Shown: positions 1 through 8,860 of the stretch, piece by piece
How positions within the stretch are numbered: position 1 is the stretch's first letter
Layout: each line of letters opens with the position of its first letter
Origin: a bacterium
GTDB lineage: Bacteria; Actinomycetota; Acidimicrobiia; Acidimicrobiales; Bin134
Reading direction: 5' to 3'
DNA: 64,000 nucleotides
NCBI GenBank assembly: GCA_026705465.1
Contig: JAPPAP010000029.1
Coordinates: 34,046-98,045 of the forward strand
Translations under genes and position numbers: made by a program
The notes under the pieces: generated by a model
Databases searched by the model: none
Told to the model about the DNA's origin: nothing
What the model saw: the letters and a program-made list of their open reading frames with translations, nothing else

Positions 1-775
1 CAGCCACGTACACCCGCAGCGGTTGTTCGGCTGTGACGGTGCGAATCTTGGGAGGTAGCAGCGAGGCGTCCGTCGGGGGGAGAGGTGGCAGCGGCAGTCC
101 CGCGTCGTCAAAGCCGAGCACGAGGTCGGGGGAGGCCCCAGTCGGCTCAATTTCTCCGTTCGGGTCGTCGCCTCTCGTGGGCGTGGGGCTCCCATCTGGG
201 CTTGGGCTGGCACCCGGGGTTGGGCTCCCATTCGGAGAGGGGCTTCCTCCCAGAGCCGGGGTCTCAGAAAGGGCGGTGGGCTCGGGGGCTCCCACTGCTT
301 CGGGGACCGATGACTGCTCGTCCTGCACCGGCGATTCTGTTTGCGCGGGGGCGCCAGTAGCCGCCGGTGCCTCGGTAGCTGCCGGTGCCGTAGAGGTGGC
401 TGTCGGGGCTGATACCGATGATGACTCCCGCCCCCGGGCCAAGTTGGCGGCCACCGCTTGAATGCTGTCCACCCTCTCTCCGGCATCGGTGCCTACCCCG
501 CGGATGTCAGTAATGAGGTCGTAGGGACGGTTCAATGCCAGGAAATTGGCCACCCGGTCGACTCCTTCGGCCACGTCCAACCATCGGTCCCGGCTGTCGC
601 CCAGCGGCTGGCGTTCGGCGATCTCCACCAACTTGCCGCTCACCAAGAACATGGTCAGCAATAGGCAGCCCAAGACCCCCGTTGCCATCCTCGCCACGCT
701 GGAGGCGCCGCGGCCAGATCCAGAGTTGCCCATGTCGGATTCGGGGCTGCCCATGTCAGAACTGGAAATAGCCAT
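1..775 (-). CDS. SGNH-hydrolase-like acyltransferase partner protein, truncated at window edge
   Basis: Only the first 258 codons lie in the window; the gene continues past base 1. The ATG at 775 follows the MBOAT stop codon by one base, so the two are probably translationally coupled. The visible protein has a short Ser/Gly/Asp-rich start, one membrane helix (about residues 24-46), a roughly 75-residue conserved region, then a long Pro/Ser/Thr/Ala-rich linker with repeats such as GSPSPNGSPTPGASPSPDG. The last residues in the window are LRVYVA and the next base is G, which fits a VYVAGDS-type SGNH nucleophile block just outside. Proteins of this layout next to MBOAT genes usually work as AlgJ/AlgX-like O-acetylation partners. 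The SGNH call rests on those few residues and on context, so it is inferred. Confidence 0.7.
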   Translation of the reverse strand, partial: MAISSSDMGSPESDMGNSGSGRGASSVARMATGVLGCLLLTMFLVSGKLVEIAERQPLGDSRDRWLDVAEGVDRVANFLALNRPYDLITDIRGVGTDAGERVDSIQAVAANLARGRESSSVSAPTATSTAPAATEAPAATGAPAQTESPVQDEQSSVPEAVGAPEPTALSETPALGGSPSPNGSPTPGASPSPDGSPTPTRGDDPNGEIEPTGASPDLVLGFDDAGLPLPPLPPTDASLLPPKIRTVTAEQPLRVYVA

Positions 776-793
776 GTCAGAACTGGAAGTAGA
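731..793. repeat. 21-bp tandem repeat across the MBOAT/SGNH gene junction
   Basis: Three units of 21 bp (731-751, 752-772, 773-793) each begin with CATGTC. Units 2 and 3 match at 19 of 21 positions; unit 1 is degenerate. On the minus strand each unit supplies an in-frame ATG for the downstream gene (775, 754, 733), and unit 3 also holds the MBOAT stop codon. Confidence 0.6.
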
Positions 794-2222
794 TGTAGTC
801 GGCCACCCCTTCGGGGCCGAGGGCGACAACGATCATGGTCCACACCGAGAAACCCACCGCGGTCAAGCCGAGCGGAGTCTTCGCCAGTGCATCCGATCCC
901 TTCTCGGCCCAAGACCGGGGCAAGAACTGAGCGGCAAGGGCAGCAGCGATAGCCAGGGCCACCAGTGGATTCAGCAGTTCAGGGCCGGTGCCCCACCCGG
1001 TGAACAGCCGAACGAGCACGTCGCCAGCGCGGCCCAGCGTCTCGCTGTTGAACAGCACCCAGCCCAGGCACACGAAGTGGAAGACCCCGAGCCGCCGCAC
1101 CCATAGCCGGGTGGTGTCCGACGGGGTCCAGCGCCGGCCTAAGAGAGCCAGTTCCCGCTGCCTTGGACCTCTCCCGACTTCCCTGCGCCACCGCTCCACC
1201 GCTAGTCCCGCGCCGTGGTAGATGCCCCAGATGATGAACACCCCGGCCGCGCCGTGCCATAGGCCCCCCAAGGCCATGGTGATGAGCAGGTTTCGGTAGG
1301 TGGCCAAGCGCCCTCGGCGATTGCCCCCCAATGGGATATAGAGATAATCCCGCAGCCAGCGTGACAGCGTCATGTGCCACCGCCGCCAGAAGTCCTGAAT
1401 GGAGTCGGACACATAGGGGACATCGAAGTTCTGGGGGAAGCGGAACCCCATCAGCAGAGCCACGCCGATGGCCATGTCGGTGTAGCCGGAGAAGTCGGCG
1501 TAAATCTGCACGGCGTAGCCGTAGATCCCGGCAAGTATGTCGAGAGCACCGTGCTCGCCGGGGGACTCAAAGGCGTCTTTCACCACCGCCCGGGCCAAAA
1601 AGTCGGCAATGACCACCTTCTTGAACATGCCCCGGCCGATGAGCCTGACCGCGTGGGCTACCTCCGCCCGGTCGGGACGGGTTTCGGAGCGCAGCTGGGG
1701 CATGAATTCAGTGGCCCGCACGATCGGGCCGGCTACCAGCTGGGGGAAGAACGACAAGTAGACCGCGAAATCGAGCAGCATTGCTTCTTCAGTGCGGCCC
1801 CTGTGCACGTCAACCACGTAGCTGATGGCCTGGAAGGTGAAGAACGACACCCCCACTGGCAGCACGATGTCGAGGGCGGGACTGGAGATTCCCAGGTTGC
1901 GGTCGAGGCTGTCGGTGAAAAAGTCGTAGTACTTGAAGAAGGCCAGAACGCCGAGCGACAGCGTCACTCCACCAGCCACCGCGGCCTTGCGGACCCGCTC
2001 GCTGCTGGCCCGCACGTTGATGGCGGCGGCGATCGCATTCCCCAGGGTCATTCCCACCAGCAGCAGCACAAAGCGGGCGTCCCAGGCGGCATAGAACCAG
2101 TAGGAGGCCCCCAGCAGGAACAGCTTCCACGGCACCGGCCATCGCCGCAATGCCCAAGCTACCGGCAGCACTACCGCGAAGAACGCGGCAAAGCTGAAAG
2201 TAGGGAAAAGCACCCCCGCCAA
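777..2222 (-). CDS. MBOAT family O-acyltransferase (AlgI-like)
   Basis: This polytopic membrane protein of up to 481 aa belongs to the membrane-bound O-acyltransferase family, which passes acyl (often acetyl) groups across the membrane onto exported polysaccharides. Family features visible are the LFPTFSFAAFF start, SYWFYAAWDARF, the GPIVRATEFMPQ block, the DFSGYTDMAIG block, and the FWRRWHMTLSRWLRDYLYIPLGG signature followed by the GLWHGA motif with the catalytic His. The longest reading frame starts at TTG 2222; an internal GTG at 2213 (VLFPTFS) matches family starts better. The SGNH-like gene follows directly, so the pair probably acetylates a surface glycan. The acceptor cannot be read from sequence. 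Confidence 0.9.
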   Translation of the reverse strand: MAGVLFPTFSFAAFFAVVLPVAWALRRWPVPWKLFLLGASYWFYAAWDARFVLLLVGMTLGNAIAAAINVRASSERVRKAAVAGGVTLSLGVLAFFKYYDFFTDSLDRNLGISSPALDIVLPVGVSFFTFQAISYVVDVHRGRTEEAMLLDFAVYLSFFPQLVAGPIVRATEFMPQLRSETRPDRAEVAHAVRLIGRGMFKKVVIADFLARAVVKDAFESPGEHGALDILAGIYGYAVQIYADFSGYTDMAIGVALLMGFRFPQNFDVPYVSDSIQDFWRRWHMTLSRWLRDYLYIPLGGNRRGRLATYRNLLITMALGGLWHGAAGVFIIWGIYHGAGLAVERWRREVGRGPRQRELALLGRRWTPSDTTRLWVRRLGVFHFVCLGWVLFNSETLGRAGDVLVRLFTGWGTGPELLNPLVALAIAAALAAQFLPRSWAEKGSDALAKTPLGLTAVGFSVWTMIVVALGPEGVADYIYFQF

Positions 2223-2292
2223 GCTACAGCCAGCTAGTGCTGAGCTACACAGCGCATCCGAGTATCAATGAGTTCCATCGATTTCGAAAAGC

Positions 2293-2366
2293 GCCCACGG
2301 CAGGATTCGAACCTGCGACCTTGGACTTAGGAGGTCCCTGCTCTGTCCTGACTGAGCTACGTGGGC
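2293..2366 (-). tRNA. tRNA-Arg (anticodon CCT)
   Basis: The minus strand folds as a 74-nt cloverleaf. The acceptor stem GCCCACG pairs with CGTGGGC, the D stem is GCTC/GAGC, the anticodon loop CTCCTAA gives anticodon CCT, and the T arm is GCAGG-TTCGAAT-CCTGC. The anticodon stem has four good pairs plus one mismatch at its outer end. No CCA is encoded. It reads the rare AGG arginine codon. Confidence 0.93.
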
Positions 2367-2513
2367 GGGCTGGCGCGAAAAACGGCGCGAAATAGACAGT
2401 AGCAAGCTGGTTGCGAGACTCGAGGTGGGGATTAGCGAATAGGTTGTGGTCCCGGAGGATCTGGGGAACATGAACTTGCATAGTGCGTCTTTGGCCGGGC
2501 GTGCCTGTTGATC

Positions 2514-4010
2514 ATGGCCGCTGATCGACAGCAGCCTGGGTTCGAGCGTCGGGCGTACATGCTGGACGTTTCCAGGGACCGGGTCCCCACCAACGAAACC
2601 CTTGAGTGGCTGGCTGGTGCGATGACGATACTCGGGTTCAATGAACTGCAGCTCTATGTCGAGCATGCCTTCACCTATGCGGACCACGAGGATGTCTGGC
2701 GGGAGGCTTCGGCGCTCACCCCCGGCGACCTGCGGTGGCTAGACAGAGTCTGCGAGGCCAATGGGGTAGACCTCGTGGCCAACCTAAATTGCTTCGGCCA
2801 CATGGAGCGATGGCTGTCCCATGAGCGGTATCGGAATCTCGCCGAATGCCCAGACGGGGCTCCCAACCTCTTCGGTGCAGGCAAGATGCGGCCCGGATGT
2901 CTGGCACCAACCCCAGCCAACGCAACATTCGCGGTGGCCCTGGCTCGGGAGATGGCCGCTGCCGTCCGCCATCGCCGAATCCACATCGGCGGCGACGAAC
3001 CGTTCGAGCTCGGCGAGGGCGTCTCCGCACAGGAAGTGGCCGAACGCGGACGCAGCGCCGTGTACGTGGAGCATCTGTGCCGAATAATCGAGCCGCTCAT
3101 CGCCGATGGACACGAGGTGATGTTCTGGGCCGACCAGCTGCGCCAAGACCGGGACTTGATTCCCAAGATCCCGATGGGAGCGGTACCCGTGGTGTGGAAT
3201 TACGAGGCACCGTCGGAGACCGGGTGGGAGGCCATGCTTCCGCCCGAACTCATAGAGCGCCTCGGCCTCCCCGAAGACCCGCATCTCGGCTTCGAGTCGC
3301 ATGCCCGCCTGCTAGCCGACGCTGACGTGCCTTTCTGGGTGGCACCCGGGACCGGATCGTGGAATTCGCTGATCGGCAGGAATCGCAACGCGGCGGCCAA
3401 TATCGCCGACGCTGCCGCTGTCGGTGCCGCCAACCAATCACCGGGCCTTCTGCTGACCGATTGGGGCGATAACGGGCACTTCCAGCCCCTGGCGGTGTCT
3501 TTGCCGTCGATGGCGCGAGCCGGGGCCGCCGCCATGGGCCACCCGACCAGCGATCCCGCCCAAGTCGCCGACAAAGTAGAAGCGGTATTGGGCTGCGATC
3601 CCGGCATTGGCGCCCTCATCGATCGCCTGGGCCACATCGGCGAAGACCTGGGCATGACGGCTATCAATTCGAGCCCGATCTTCGTCGTCCTCTGCCACAC
3701 CGGTCTGCCCGGATTCGGCGAACCCGACCCCGAGGCTCTCGCTGCTGGCCTTGAGACCCTGGCTGTGGCCCAAGAGCGCTTCAACGAGCCCATAGGCGGA
3801 CCTCGCGGCCCGATTGTGGCCGCAGAGATGCAGGCTGCTTGCCAGCTGGCAGAAATCGGCCTGCGCCGCCTCGGCATTCAGCACGGCCTCGACGTGGAGG
3901 CACCCACCGCAAGTGAGGTCAACGAAGCAGCCAAAGCCCAAAGAAGCGCATGGCTGCTCTCCAGCCGCCCAGGAGGCCTCGACGACTCCATCAACAAACT
4001 GAACCGCTAA
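2514..4010 (+). CDS. Glycoside hydrolase family 20-like protein (beta-N-acetylhexosaminidase fold)
   Basis: About 498 aa. The N-terminal block RRAYMLDVSRDRVPTNETL resembles the start of GH20 catalytic barrels. IHIGGDEPFE (around residue 160) carries the Asp-Glu pair that GH20 enzymes use for substrate-assisted catalysis of terminal N-acetylhexosamine bonds. No signal peptide is visible, so a cytoplasmic role in recycling amino-sugar oligosaccharides is likely. ATG 2514 is preferred over the in-frame TTG at 2508. The gene stands alone between the tRNA and a convergent operon, so its partners are unknown. The family call is fairly secure. The exact substrate is not, because some relatives are non-classical GH20 members with altered specificity. 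Confidence 0.75.
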   Translation: MAADRQQPGFERRAYMLDVSRDRVPTNETLEWLAGAMTILGFNELQLYVEHAFTYADHEDVWREASALTPGDLRWLDRVCEANGVDLVANLNCFGHMERWLSHERYRNLAECPDGAPNLFGAGKMRPGCLAPTPANATFAVALAREMAAAVRHRRIHIGGDEPFELGEGVSAQEVAERGRSAVYVEHLCRIIEPLIADGHEVMFWADQLRQDRDLIPKIPMGAVPVVWNYEAPSETGWEAMLPPELIERLGLPEDPHLGFESHARLLADADVPFWVAPGTGSWNSLIGRNRNAAANIADAAAVGAANQSPGLLLTDWGDNGHFQPLAVSLPSMARAGAAAMGHPTSDPAQVADKVEAVLGCDPGIGALIDRLGHIGEDLGMTAINSSPIFVVLCHTGLPGFGEPDPEALAAGLETLAVAQERFNEPIGGPRGPIVAAEMQAACQLAEIGLRRLGIQHGLDVEAPTASEVNEAAKAQRSAWLLSSRPGGLDDSINKLNR

Positions 4011-4090
4011 CGACCCCGCCGCCACCTCGATGAGCGTCTTTACCTAAAAGAACATAAAAAGAACTGAAAATAGGTTAGGGGTAATAGCCT

Positions 4091-4124
4091 GACCGGAAGG
4101 GTGGCTCGGCCCACCCGGTCCGGT
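4091..4124. terminator. Hairpin between convergent genes
   Basis: GACCGG and GGGTGG pair with CCACCC and CCGGTC around a CTCGGC loop, with small internal bulges. It sits in the 196-bp gap between the GH20-like gene (plus) and xsc (minus), where a bidirectional terminator is expected. There is no T-tract, as is common in high-GC actinobacteria. Confidence 0.5.
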
Positions 4125-4206
4125 CCTTCAACCTTGTACTCGGCACCGGACCGGGATCGGGCCGAGTCCACCCTACCCCATCGATGCTGGTCCTTCTACC
4201 CTGCTT

Positions 4207-5973
4207 TCAGACGTAGTCCTCGTACTTGTCCAGGTGGCGGGTGGGGGTCTTGAGGGCGTCCTTGCGGAAGGGGTCGCCCAGCTCCATGGTGCACATGGCC
4301 TCAATGACAGTGGTGCGGCCCCCGTTCATCTGGGCGTCGATGGCCTTGGTCAGCGCCGGGCCCACCTCTTCGAGCTCGTTGACCCGCACGCCGTCGGCGC
4401 CCATGGCCCGGGCCACCTCCGACCAGTCCTCGCCGCCGTCGAGCTCGCCAGCCACGAACCGGCGGCCGTAGAAGTCCACCTGGTTCTTCTTCTCGGCACC
4501 CCACTGACGGTTGTGGAACACCACCGCGGTGACCGGGATGTTGTGGCGCACTGCGGTCATGGTCTCCACCATGCTCATCGCCCACGCCCCGTCGCCGGCG
4601 TAGGCCACCGCCGGGCGGTCCGGCGCGGCCTTTTTGGCCCCGATGATGGTGGGCAGCGCGTATCCGCAGTTGCCCCAGCTCATGGCGGCAAAGAAGGACC
4701 GGGGCTCCTCAAAGCGCAGATAGCTATTGGCCACCGAGTTGATGTTGCCGATGTCGGTGGACACCATCACACGCTCTGGCATGGCGTGCTCCAGCTCGCG
4801 CAGCACCTGGCGGGGATGCATCCAGTTGTAGCGCTCTTCGGCGGCCTGTTTGATCATGTCGACGCTGAAGTCGTCGGTCTCATGGATCCAGTCGTCCAGC
4901 TCGGTCTCCCAGTCGGCCTTGTCATCGGCGATCTCGGCCGCCCGTTGGACCCGGGTGGCATCGCAGGCCAGCTCCCGACCCTCCAAACGCTGGAGAAGCG
5001 CCGCGGCGGCAGCTCCGGCGTCGCCGCAGATGCCCACGTCGATGCGCTTGACCAGCCCGAGCATCTTGTTGTCGGCGTCCACCTGGATGATCTTGGCGTC
5101 GTTGGGCCAATAGTCCATGTCGTGCTGGGGCAGGGTGCCGAACGGCCCCAGCCGGGTGCCCAGCGCCAGCACCACGTCGGCCCTCGAGATGAGCCGCATG
5201 GCCGCTTTGGAGCCCTGGTAGCCCAAAGGCCCACACCACTGAGGATGCGACGCCGGGAACGAGTCGTTGTGCAGGTAGCTGTTGACCACCGGACAGCCGA
5301 GCCGCTCGGCCAGCGCCACTGTCTCGGCCATCGCGTCGCCCATCACCACTCCCCCGCCGGAGACCATCACCGGGAACGAGGCTCCGGCTAACAGCTCGGC
5401 GGCCTCGTTCAGGGTGCGCTCGCCGCCCGGACCCCGATCCAGGCCCTGCGGCTGTGGTATCTCCACGTCGATGTCACCGTAAAAGCGGTCGCGGGGGATG
5501 TTGAGCTGCGTCGGCCCCATCTCCGACAGGGCCCGGTCAAAGCACCGGCCGGTGAGCTCGGCCATGCGGTGCTCGTTGTTGACGTGGCCTTGGTACTTGG
5601 TGAACTCTTCGAACATCGGCAGCTGGTTGGCCTCTTGGAAGCCGCCCAAACCGATGCCCATGGTTCCGGTCTCGGGGGTGACGATCACCACCGGACTATG
5701 GGCCCAGTAGGCCGCGGCGATGGCGGTCACACAGTTGGAGATGCCCGGCCCGTTCTGGCCGATCACCACGCCGTGGCGGCCGCTGACCCGGCTGTAGCCG
5801 TCGGCCATGTGGGCCGCGCCCTGCTCGTGGACCACCGGCACCAGCTCGATGCCGGCCGGCTCGAAGATGTCCATGGCATCCATGAACGCACTACCCATGA
5901 TGCCGAAGATGGTGTCGACGCCGTGGGCGACCATGGTCTCCACGAACGCTTCGCTAGGAGTCATTCGGGTCAT
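4207..5973 (-). CDS. xsc: Sulfoacetaldehyde acetyltransferase
   Basis: This 588-aa ThDP-dependent enzyme splits sulfoacetaldehyde with phosphate into sulfite and acetyl phosphate, the key C-S bond cleavage in taurine catabolism. Xsc hallmarks are the MTPSEAFVETM start, GSAFMDAMDIF, the HEQGAAHMADGYSR region, IGQNGPGISN, GGFQEANQLPMFE, and a C-terminal ThDP-binding segment with GDGAW followed by a KKNQVDFYG stretch. The start was set at ATG 5973, preceded by AAAGGAA at good spacing, rather than the longer frame that reaches back into soeA. It is the last gene of the nine-gene operon, 59 bp after soeA. Acetolactate synthase relatives share the fold, but the flanking tpa, pta and tau genes support Xsc strongly. 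Confidence 0.93.
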   Translation of the reverse strand: MTRMTPSEAFVETMVAHGVDTIFGIMGSAFMDAMDIFEPAGIELVPVVHEQGAAHMADGYSRVSGRHGVVIGQNGPGISNCVTAIAAAYWAHSPVVIVTPETGTMGIGLGGFQEANQLPMFEEFTKYQGHVNNEHRMAELTGRCFDRALSEMGPTQLNIPRDRFYGDIDVEIPQPQGLDRGPGGERTLNEAAELLAGASFPVMVSGGGVVMGDAMAETVALAERLGCPVVNSYLHNDSFPASHPQWCGPLGYQGSKAAMRLISRADVVLALGTRLGPFGTLPQHDMDYWPNDAKIIQVDADNKMLGLVKRIDVGICGDAGAAAAALLQRLEGRELACDATRVQRAAEIADDKADWETELDDWIHETDDFSVDMIKQAAEERYNWMHPRQVLRELEHAMPERVMVSTDIGNINSVANSYLRFEEPRSFFAAMSWGNCGYALPTIIGAKKAAPDRPAVAYAGDGAWAMSMVETMTAVRHNIPVTAVVFHNRQWGAEKKNQVDFYGRRFVAGELDGGEDWSEVARAMGADGVRVNELEEVGPALTKAIDAQMNGGRTTVIEAMCTMELGDPFRKDALKTPTRHLDKYEDYV

Positions 5974-6032
5974 GACTCGTTCCTTTCGTGTAAGAGAATT
6001 CTCCGTTGAAAGAGATCTCGTGGGCAAGAAGA

Positions 6033-8846
6033 TCAGAGCGCATAGGCAGCAGGCATGGGTTTGAGCGGGCGGGAGTACCACAGGGGCCGGCGCAGGCCGC
6101 CGGGGCCGGGAGCGGGACGGGTCATGGCCAGCCACTCCTGGTAGGCCTTGCGGGCTTCGGCGGTGTCCACCACTACATCGCCTGGGGTGTCCCCGGGATG
6201 GGCGGGTGTCACCCTCACTCGCTGGTGCCAGCACTGCATTCCCGAAACCGGGTCGGGCTGCACACAAAACGCCAGATTCTGGTGGACGCCGGTATCGCTC
6301 CACCAGATCCGCTCGGTGTCGTCATCCGCGCTGGCATGGCGCTCCGGTTGGCCTCGTCGACGGAGCCGCCACAACGTACCGTCGTTGGTGATGTCGGCGT
6401 CGCCCCCCGTCCACGACCCGCCGTTTTCGGGGTCGATACGCCAGCGGCCCATGTGATGCGAAGCCGCCACCACGCCGGGTCGGATGCCCTCGGTACGCCA
6501 GGCTCCAATTACGAAGTGGCCGATCCGGGTGGTGATCCTCACCAGCCCATTCACTTCGATGCCCAGAGCCTCGGCATCGGAGGGGTGGACCCACAACGGG
6601 TGGCGATGGCTGAGCTCCGACAGCCACTTGCTGTTGGCCGAGCGGGTGTGGATCAGCGTCGGGATGCGAAACGTCGGAACCAGAATGCGCTCATCGCCGG
6701 AGAGGTCGAGGTTCTCCCAGTGCACGTGGGACGGAATCCAAGTCGGGGCGGCGTACTCGGGCCAGCCCCAGTCGGCCAGCGTCTCCGAGTACAGCTCCAG
6801 CTTGCGCGACGGCGTGGGAAAGCCCTCCTTGGGGCTGCCGTCCACCTGCACCGCCAGAGAGCCGTCGCCCAAGCCGGCCAGCTCCAGGCCAGCCAGGTCA
6901 TCCGCCTCGCCCGACCACGTACCAGGGGTACCCGAGCGGCGGTACACGCCGGCGTCGTCGAGGTGACAGCCCACCAATTCGGCAGGGTCCACCTCCCGCT
7001 CATAGGGCTGGTACATGTCGCCGTCGAGGGCATACGCGCCCCGATCCCGCATGAACTCCAACGGGGTCTGACCGGCGGCCTCGGCGTCATCGGCCAAGCC
7101 GGGGACCGCCGCAAACATCGACCCGTAGTACTCGTCCACGCTCATCGGCGTGCCGGGACGCTCGCAGCTCTCGAACCATTGGCGAATGCCCATGGAGCCG
7201 TCGGGGTCGATGCGCCACGACAGGTCGATCCAGAACTCGTTCTCCTCCCACACCTCGCCGGGGTTGAACTCGTGGGTGCGCGACCCACTGGAGACCTCGG
7301 CGCCTCGAATCTCGGCGAAGCGGCGCAGCACCGGCTGGCGGAAGCCGATCCACCGACCGGCGTGGGTCTCGAAACTGGCCACATCGTGGCGCTCGGCCCC
7401 CACCCCCATGGGCAGCACGTAGTCGGCGAACACCGCCGTCTCCGACCACGTGGGGGTCAGCGCCACGTGACAGGCCACTTTGTCGGGATCTTTGAGCGCC
7501 TCCAGCCAGCTGAACCCGTCGGGGTTGGTCCACACCGGGTTGTACACCCGGCTGAAGTACACCTCGAGGCGGCCTCGGCCCTCGGCCAGGAAATGGGGCA
7601 GCAGGATCGACATTTCGTGGTGGGCCAGCGGGTACTCCCGAGGCCAGCTCAGCTCGTTCCACTGGTCGAAGGGCGGCGCGCCCGCCGGGTGGGGTGCCTT
7701 GTACTTGTTCCAGCCGTTGCCGGTGGTGCCCCCTACCGTGCCCACCGATCCGGTGAGCACGTTGAGGAAGAACAGGCACCGGGCCGTCTGCCAGCCGCCC
7801 AGGTTGCCGGCGGCTGCCGCTCGCCAGTTGTGGGAGGCGAATTTGGTGGGATGGCCGCCGATGATTTCGGCGATCTCGATGATCTGAGACGCGGGCACCC
7901 CGCACACCCGCTCGGCCTCCTCCGGGGTGTAGGCGGCATAGTCGTCGAGCAACGCTGGACCCACTGATTCGAACTCCATCGGGCGCTCCGGGTGGCGCTG
8001 ACGCAGGTAGACCTCCCAGTTGGTCCAGCGCCGCACGAAGTCGCGTTCCCAGGTGCCGTTGAGCACCAGCAGCCGGGCGATGGCCAGCAGCAGGAAGGGC
8101 TCGGTGCCCGGCCAGGCGGGCAGCCAATAGTCGGCCTTGGAGCCGGTGTTGGAGAGCCGGGGGTCCACGCAGATGACGGTCGCCCCCTTCGATTGGGCTT
8201 CGACGATCCGCTGGGCGTGGGGGTTGAAGTAGTGGCCCGACTCCAGGTGCGACGAGATCAGGAAGATCACCTCGGCGTTGGCGAAGTCTGCCGACGGGCG
8301 ATCATGGCCCATCCAGCTCTGGTAGCCGACCCGGGCGTTGGAGCTGCACACGTTGGTGTGGCTGTTGTGGCCGTCCACCCCCCAGCACTGGAGCACCCGC
8401 TCGGCGAAACCGTCCTCGCCGGGGCGGCCCACGTGGTACATGACCTCGTTGTGGCGCCCTTCGGCGATGGCGGTGCGGATGCGGCCGCCGATGTCGGCCA
8501 GCGCCTCGTCCCAGCTCACCCGCTCCCATTGCCCGGAGCCCCGCTCACCGGCCCGCCGCAGCGGATACAGGATGCGCTCATGGTCGTCGATCTGGTTGAG
8601 CGTGGCCGGGCCCTTGGCGCAGTTGCGGCCCCGGCTGGCCGGGTGCAGGGGGTTGCCCTCGACGCGGTCGATGCGACCAGTGGCGTGGTCCACATGGCAC
8701 ACCAGTCCGCACGCCGCCTCGCAGTTGAAGCAGGTGGTGGGCACCAGGGTGTGATGGCGCTCCACCCGGCGGGGCCAGGCTTTGGCGTCGAGCGAGGTGG
8801 CGTCGTGCCAGGTCTCGTGCGGCGGGTAGCGGTGCAATTCAGTCAT
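6033..8846 (-). CDS. soeA: Molybdopterin oxidoreductase, SoeA-like sulfite dehydrogenase catalytic subunit
   Basis: This 937-aa protein is a member of the DMSO reductase superfamily. An N-terminal 4Fe-4S motif (CFNCEAACGLVC, then NCAKG) precedes the Mo-bisMGD domains; VCSSNARVGYQSWMG may hold the Mo-ligating Cys. The C-terminal MGD-binding domain includes the HRHPLWVHPSDAEALGI region. No Tat signal is visible, so the subunit should face the cytoplasm, as in Allochromatium SoeABC. Its job is inferred from its place directly upstream of xsc, whose product sulfite must be detoxified to sulfate. The ATG at 8846 lies 14 bp after the fused soeBC gene. Other subfamilies such as polysulfide or tetrathionate reductase remain possible on sequence alone. 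Confidence 0.82.
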   Translation of the reverse strand: MTELHRYPPHETWHDATSLDAKAWPRRVERHHTLVPTTCFNCEAACGLVCHVDHATGRIDRVEGNPLHPASRGRNCAKGPATLNQIDDHERILYPLRRAGERGSGQWERVSWDEALADIGGRIRTAIAEGRHNEVMYHVGRPGEDGFAERVLQCWGVDGHNSHTNVCSSNARVGYQSWMGHDRPSADFANAEVIFLISSHLESGHYFNPHAQRIVEAQSKGATVICVDPRLSNTGSKADYWLPAWPGTEPFLLLAIARLLVLNGTWERDFVRRWTNWEVYLRQRHPERPMEFESVGPALLDDYAAYTPEEAERVCGVPASQIIEIAEIIGGHPTKFASHNWRAAAAGNLGGWQTARCLFFLNVLTGSVGTVGGTTGNGWNKYKAPHPAGAPPFDQWNELSWPREYPLAHHEMSILLPHFLAEGRGRLEVYFSRVYNPVWTNPDGFSWLEALKDPDKVACHVALTPTWSETAVFADYVLPMGVGAERHDVASFETHAGRWIGFRQPVLRRFAEIRGAEVSSGSRTHEFNPGEVWEENEFWIDLSWRIDPDGSMGIRQWFESCERPGTPMSVDEYYGSMFAAVPGLADDAEAAGQTPLEFMRDRGAYALDGDMYQPYEREVDPAELVGCHLDDAGVYRRSGTPGTWSGEADDLAGLELAGLGDGSLAVQVDGSPKEGFPTPSRKLELYSETLADWGWPEYAAPTWIPSHVHWENLDLSGDERILVPTFRIPTLIHTRSANSKWLSELSHRHPLWVHPSDAEALGIEVNGLVRITTRIGHFVIGAWRTEGIRPGVVAASHHMGRWRIDPENGGSWTGGDADITNDGTLWRLRRRGQPERHASADDDTERIWWSDTGVHQNLAFCVQPDPVSGMQCWHQRVRVTPAHPGDTPGDVVVDTAEARKAYQEWLAMTRPAPGPGGLRRPLWYSRPLKPMPAAYAL

Positions 8847-8860
8847 AAGCCGACATCCGC

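Noticed and set aside
33..461. Plus-strand frame rich in Gly/Pro/Ser at the window start
   Set aside because: It is antisense to the SGNH-like gene; its repeats mirror the Pro/Ser linker of that gene.
731..793. CRISPR-like repeats
   Set aside because: Units are contiguous with no spacers and only three copies; no cas genes occur in the window.
5974..6303. N-terminal extension of the xsc frame
   Set aside because: It overlaps the end of soeA and has no ThDP-enzyme similarity; AAAGGAA supports the start at 5973.
6006..7967. Long plus-strand frame of more than 600 codons opposite soeA
   Set aside because: It has no recognisable domain and is antisense to a clear molybdopterin oxidoreductase; long antisense frames are expected in high-GC DNA.
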